In this document: piece by piece, positions 3,586-5,349 of the stretch
Numbering within the stretch: the first letter of the stretch is position 1
Layout: every line of letters starts with the position of its first letter
The notes under the pieces: model-generated
The model's database searches: none
What the model was told of the DNA's origin: nothing
What the model saw: only the letters and a program-made list of their open reading frames with translations
Made by a program: the position numbers and the translations under genes
NCBI GenBank assembly: GCA_035716005.1
Contig: DASTKG010000136.1
Span: 1 to 5,349, forward strand
Length of the DNA stretch: 5,349 bases
Origin: SZUA-252 sp035716005
GTDB taxonomy: Bacteria > Eisenbacteria > RBG-16-71-46 > SZUA-252
Reading direction: 5' to 3'

Positions 3586-5349
3586 ATGAAAGAGGGGGCT
3601 TTCGTCGTCCAGGTCCGGAGACTTCTCGTCGCCGGAGTTCTCGTCTTGGCGGCGCTACCGGCGCCCGCCGCGCGGTCGGCGCCGGCGGCCCCGGCCACGC
3701 GGTCCGCGGAGTCGCCGCTTCGCTTCCCCGCGGACGAGCCGGGGCGGCATGCCGAGGCGTGGTTTCGCGCGTACAACGCGGGCGAGGATTCGATGCGCGC
3801 CTTCGTGACGACGCACGTCGCGCCGGACGCGCTGGCCCGCCGCTCCGTGGAAAGGCGGCTCGAGGTCTACCGCGAGATGCGGGAGGAGCATGGCGCCTTG
3901 ACGCCGCTTCGCGTCGCCGGCGGCGGGAACGCCTCGGTCCAGGTGACGGCCCGCGCGGAGTTCGGGCCCGCCCTCTCCATCGAGTTCGACTGCGAGCCGG
4001 AGCCGCCGCACGGGCTCCTGGGACTCCTGGTGCGGGACGACGACTCGGAGCCGAGCGGCGGAGGCGGGGTGGCGCCGCCGTCGGGACCGGCGCTGAGCGA
4101 CGCACAGCTCGCCGCCGCGCTCGAAGCCGCGGTCGATTCCCTCTCGCGCGCCGGCTCCTTCTCGGGCGCCGTCCTCCTCGCTCGCGGCGCGACGACGCTC
4201 CATCGCCGGGCCTACGGACTCGCGGATCGAAGCGCCCGGCGCCCGAACCGCCCCGAGACGAAGTTCAATCTCGGATCGGTGAACAAGATCTTCACGCACG
4301 TCGCCATTCTGCAGCTGGCCGAGCAGGGAAAGCTTCGTCTCACCGACACGATCGACCGCTTCCTGCCCGACTACCCGAAGGAGAAGGGCTCGAAGATCAC
4401 CGTCGGCATGCTCCTCGAGCATCGCGGCGGAACCGGCGACATCTTTCGCGAGGGCTTCCGCGAGAAACGGCTCGGCCTGAAGACGGGGGCCGACTGGTAC
4501 GCCTACGTCCGCGATCTTCCGCTCGATTTCGCGCCCGGAACGCGGCGCGCCTACTCGAACGCCGGGTACGTCCTCCTCGGCGCCATCGTGGAATCGGTCT
4601 CGGGCGAGAACTACTACGACTACGTGCGGAAGCACGTCTTCGAGCCGGCCGGCATGACCGGCACCGATTCCTACGCGCTCGCCGATCGGGTGGCGGATCG
4701 GGCCACCGGCTACACCCACGAAGGCCGGGAGACCTCGGCGCGTCGCGGTGAGGGCGCGGAAGGCGCGCGACTCGAACCGAACGACGGCTTCCTTCCCGCG
4801 CGCGGGAGCGCCGCCGGGGGCGGCTACTCCACCGTCGACGACCTCGCTCGTTTCGTCGAGGCGTTGCGCGCCGGAAAGCTCCTCGGCCCCGAGTCGGCGG
4901 CGGGATTCGTCGGCCCGGGGGAGGCGCTCGGCATCGCCGGGGGCTCCCCGGGTGTGAACGCGGCGCTCGAGGCGATGGGACCCTACACGCTCGTGATCCT
5001 CTCGAATCTCGATCCCCCGTCCGCGGAGCGCGTCGCGTCCACGATGCGCCGGCTCCTGCGGGGCGGCGAGGCGATGGCCGCGCCCCCCGGCCGCGGTGCG
5101 GGTCGCCGCGCGGCCGGGGACGAAGGGCCGCTGAGGAAGCCGAAGGAGACCTTCGTGCCTCGCGAGGGCGTGGAGGTCCCCATGTCGATGGCGACGCACC
5201 TTCCGGCCGTCGAGGTGATGGTGAACGGGAAGGGACCCTACCGTTTCGCCATCGACACGGGCGGCTCCGGCGCGGCCCGCGTCGATTCCGCGTTCGCGGC
5301 GGCGCTGGGGCTTCCGGTGGTCGGCGAGGTCTGGGGCGGCGATCCGAGC
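3586..5349 (+). CDS. Secreted serine hydrolase (beta-lactamase/PBP type) fused to a retropepsin-like aspartic protease; 3' end missing
   Basis: The frame is open from 3586 to the window edge (588 codons, no stop). Residues 1-29 form a signal peptide: R11-R12, hydrophobic 13-26, then an Ala-Pro-Ala cleavage region. Residues 53-150 (HAEAWFRAYNAGED onward) resemble the NTF2-like N-terminal domain found before many serine hydrolases. About 172-488 is a class C beta-lactamase-like domain: nucleophile S231 and K234 in GSVNK (SxxK), Y323-S-N325 (YxN), GGGYST at 411-416 and SNLDPP near 473. The third motif reads GIAGGSPG (449-456), so the His of the usual HxGG is Ile. After a basic, Gly/Pro-rich linker (about 489-525) a new domain begins, with the aspartic protease signature FAIDTGGSG (catalytic D557) followed by DSAFAAALGLP, typical of bacterial retropepsin-like proteases. 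The product is presumably periplasmic or exported; possible substrates are peptidoglycan peptides, esters or proteins, not resolvable here. Confidence 0.88.
   Translation, partial: MKEGAFVVQVRRLLVAGVLVLAALPAPAARSAPAAPATRSAESPLRFPADEPGRHAEAWFRAYNAGEDSMRAFVTTHVAPDALARRSVERRLEVYREMREEHGALTPLRVAGGGNASVQVTARAEFGPALSIEFDCEPEPPHGLLGLLVRDDDSEPSGGGGVAPPSGPALSDAQLAAALEAAVDSLSRAGSFSGAVLLARGATTLHRRAYGLADRSARRPNRPETKFNLGSVNKIFTHVAILQLAEQGKLRLTDTIDRFLPDYPKEKGSKITVGMLLEHRGGTGDIFREGFREKRLGLKTGADWYAYVRDLPLDFAPGTRRAYSNAGYVLLGAIVESVSGENYYDYVRKHVFEPAGMTGTDSYALADRVADRATGYTHEGRETSARRGEGAEGARLEPNDGFLPARGSAAGGGYSTVDDLARFVEALRAGKLLGPESAAGFVGPGEALGIAGGSPGVNAALEAMGPYTLVILSNLDPPSAERVASTMRRLLRGGEAMAAPPGRGAGRRAAGDEGPLRKPKETFVPREGVEVPMSMATHLPAVEVMVNGKGPYRFAIDTGGSGAARVDSAFAAALGLPVVGEVWGGDPS

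Noticed and set aside
3655..5199. Minus-strand open frame (514 codons) opposite the serine hydrolase
   Set aside because: The opposite strand has a ribosome binding site, signal peptide, SxxK, YxN and DTG motifs in one continuous frame. The minus-strand translation shows none of these and is compositionally biased.

Overview
The window is GC-rich bacterial DNA (roughly 70% G+C by eye, with G or C at most third codon positions). It is densely coded, with overlapping genes and short spacers. No feature fixes the taxon. A soil or sediment lineage such as Acidobacteriota, Gemmatimonadota, Eisenbacteria or a deltaproteobacterial relative would fit, but this is a guess from base composition and protein style.

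Layout, left to right. (1) Bases 1-284 lie outside protein genes. The extreme left edge holds the first 15 bases of a tRNA, most likely tRNA-Ser, read on the minus strand off the edge of the window. Just upstream of it is a promoter with 17-bp spacing and a GC-rich discriminator. The rest is inverted repeats that may end transcription of the next gene. (2) On the minus strand, 285-1208, is a cation diffusion facilitator (CDF) metal exporter whose promoter geometry suggests a leaderless mRNA. (3) On the plus strand, divergent from it, is a two-component pair: an OmpR/PhoB-type response regulator (1270-2073) and a membrane histidine kinase (2070-3482), overlapping by ATGA. (4) After a 103-bp gap with a promoter and a good ribosome binding site comes a secreted serine hydrolase of the beta-lactamase/penicillin-binding type. 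It stays open from 3586 to the right edge and runs, in the same frame, into the start of a retropepsin-like aspartic protease domain.

How the parts may work together. Two tandem 11-bp direct repeats of the form CTTCAY occur, one in each non-coding gap flanking the two-component genes. In both, the second half-site starts exactly 16 bp before a candidate -10 element, the layout used by PhoB/OmpR-family activators. The left copy also covers the -35 region of the divergent CDF gene. The simplest model is that the regulator controls its own operon, the metal exporter and the secreted hydrolase-protease as a small local envelope or metal stress regulon. This is inferred from sequence and needs testing.
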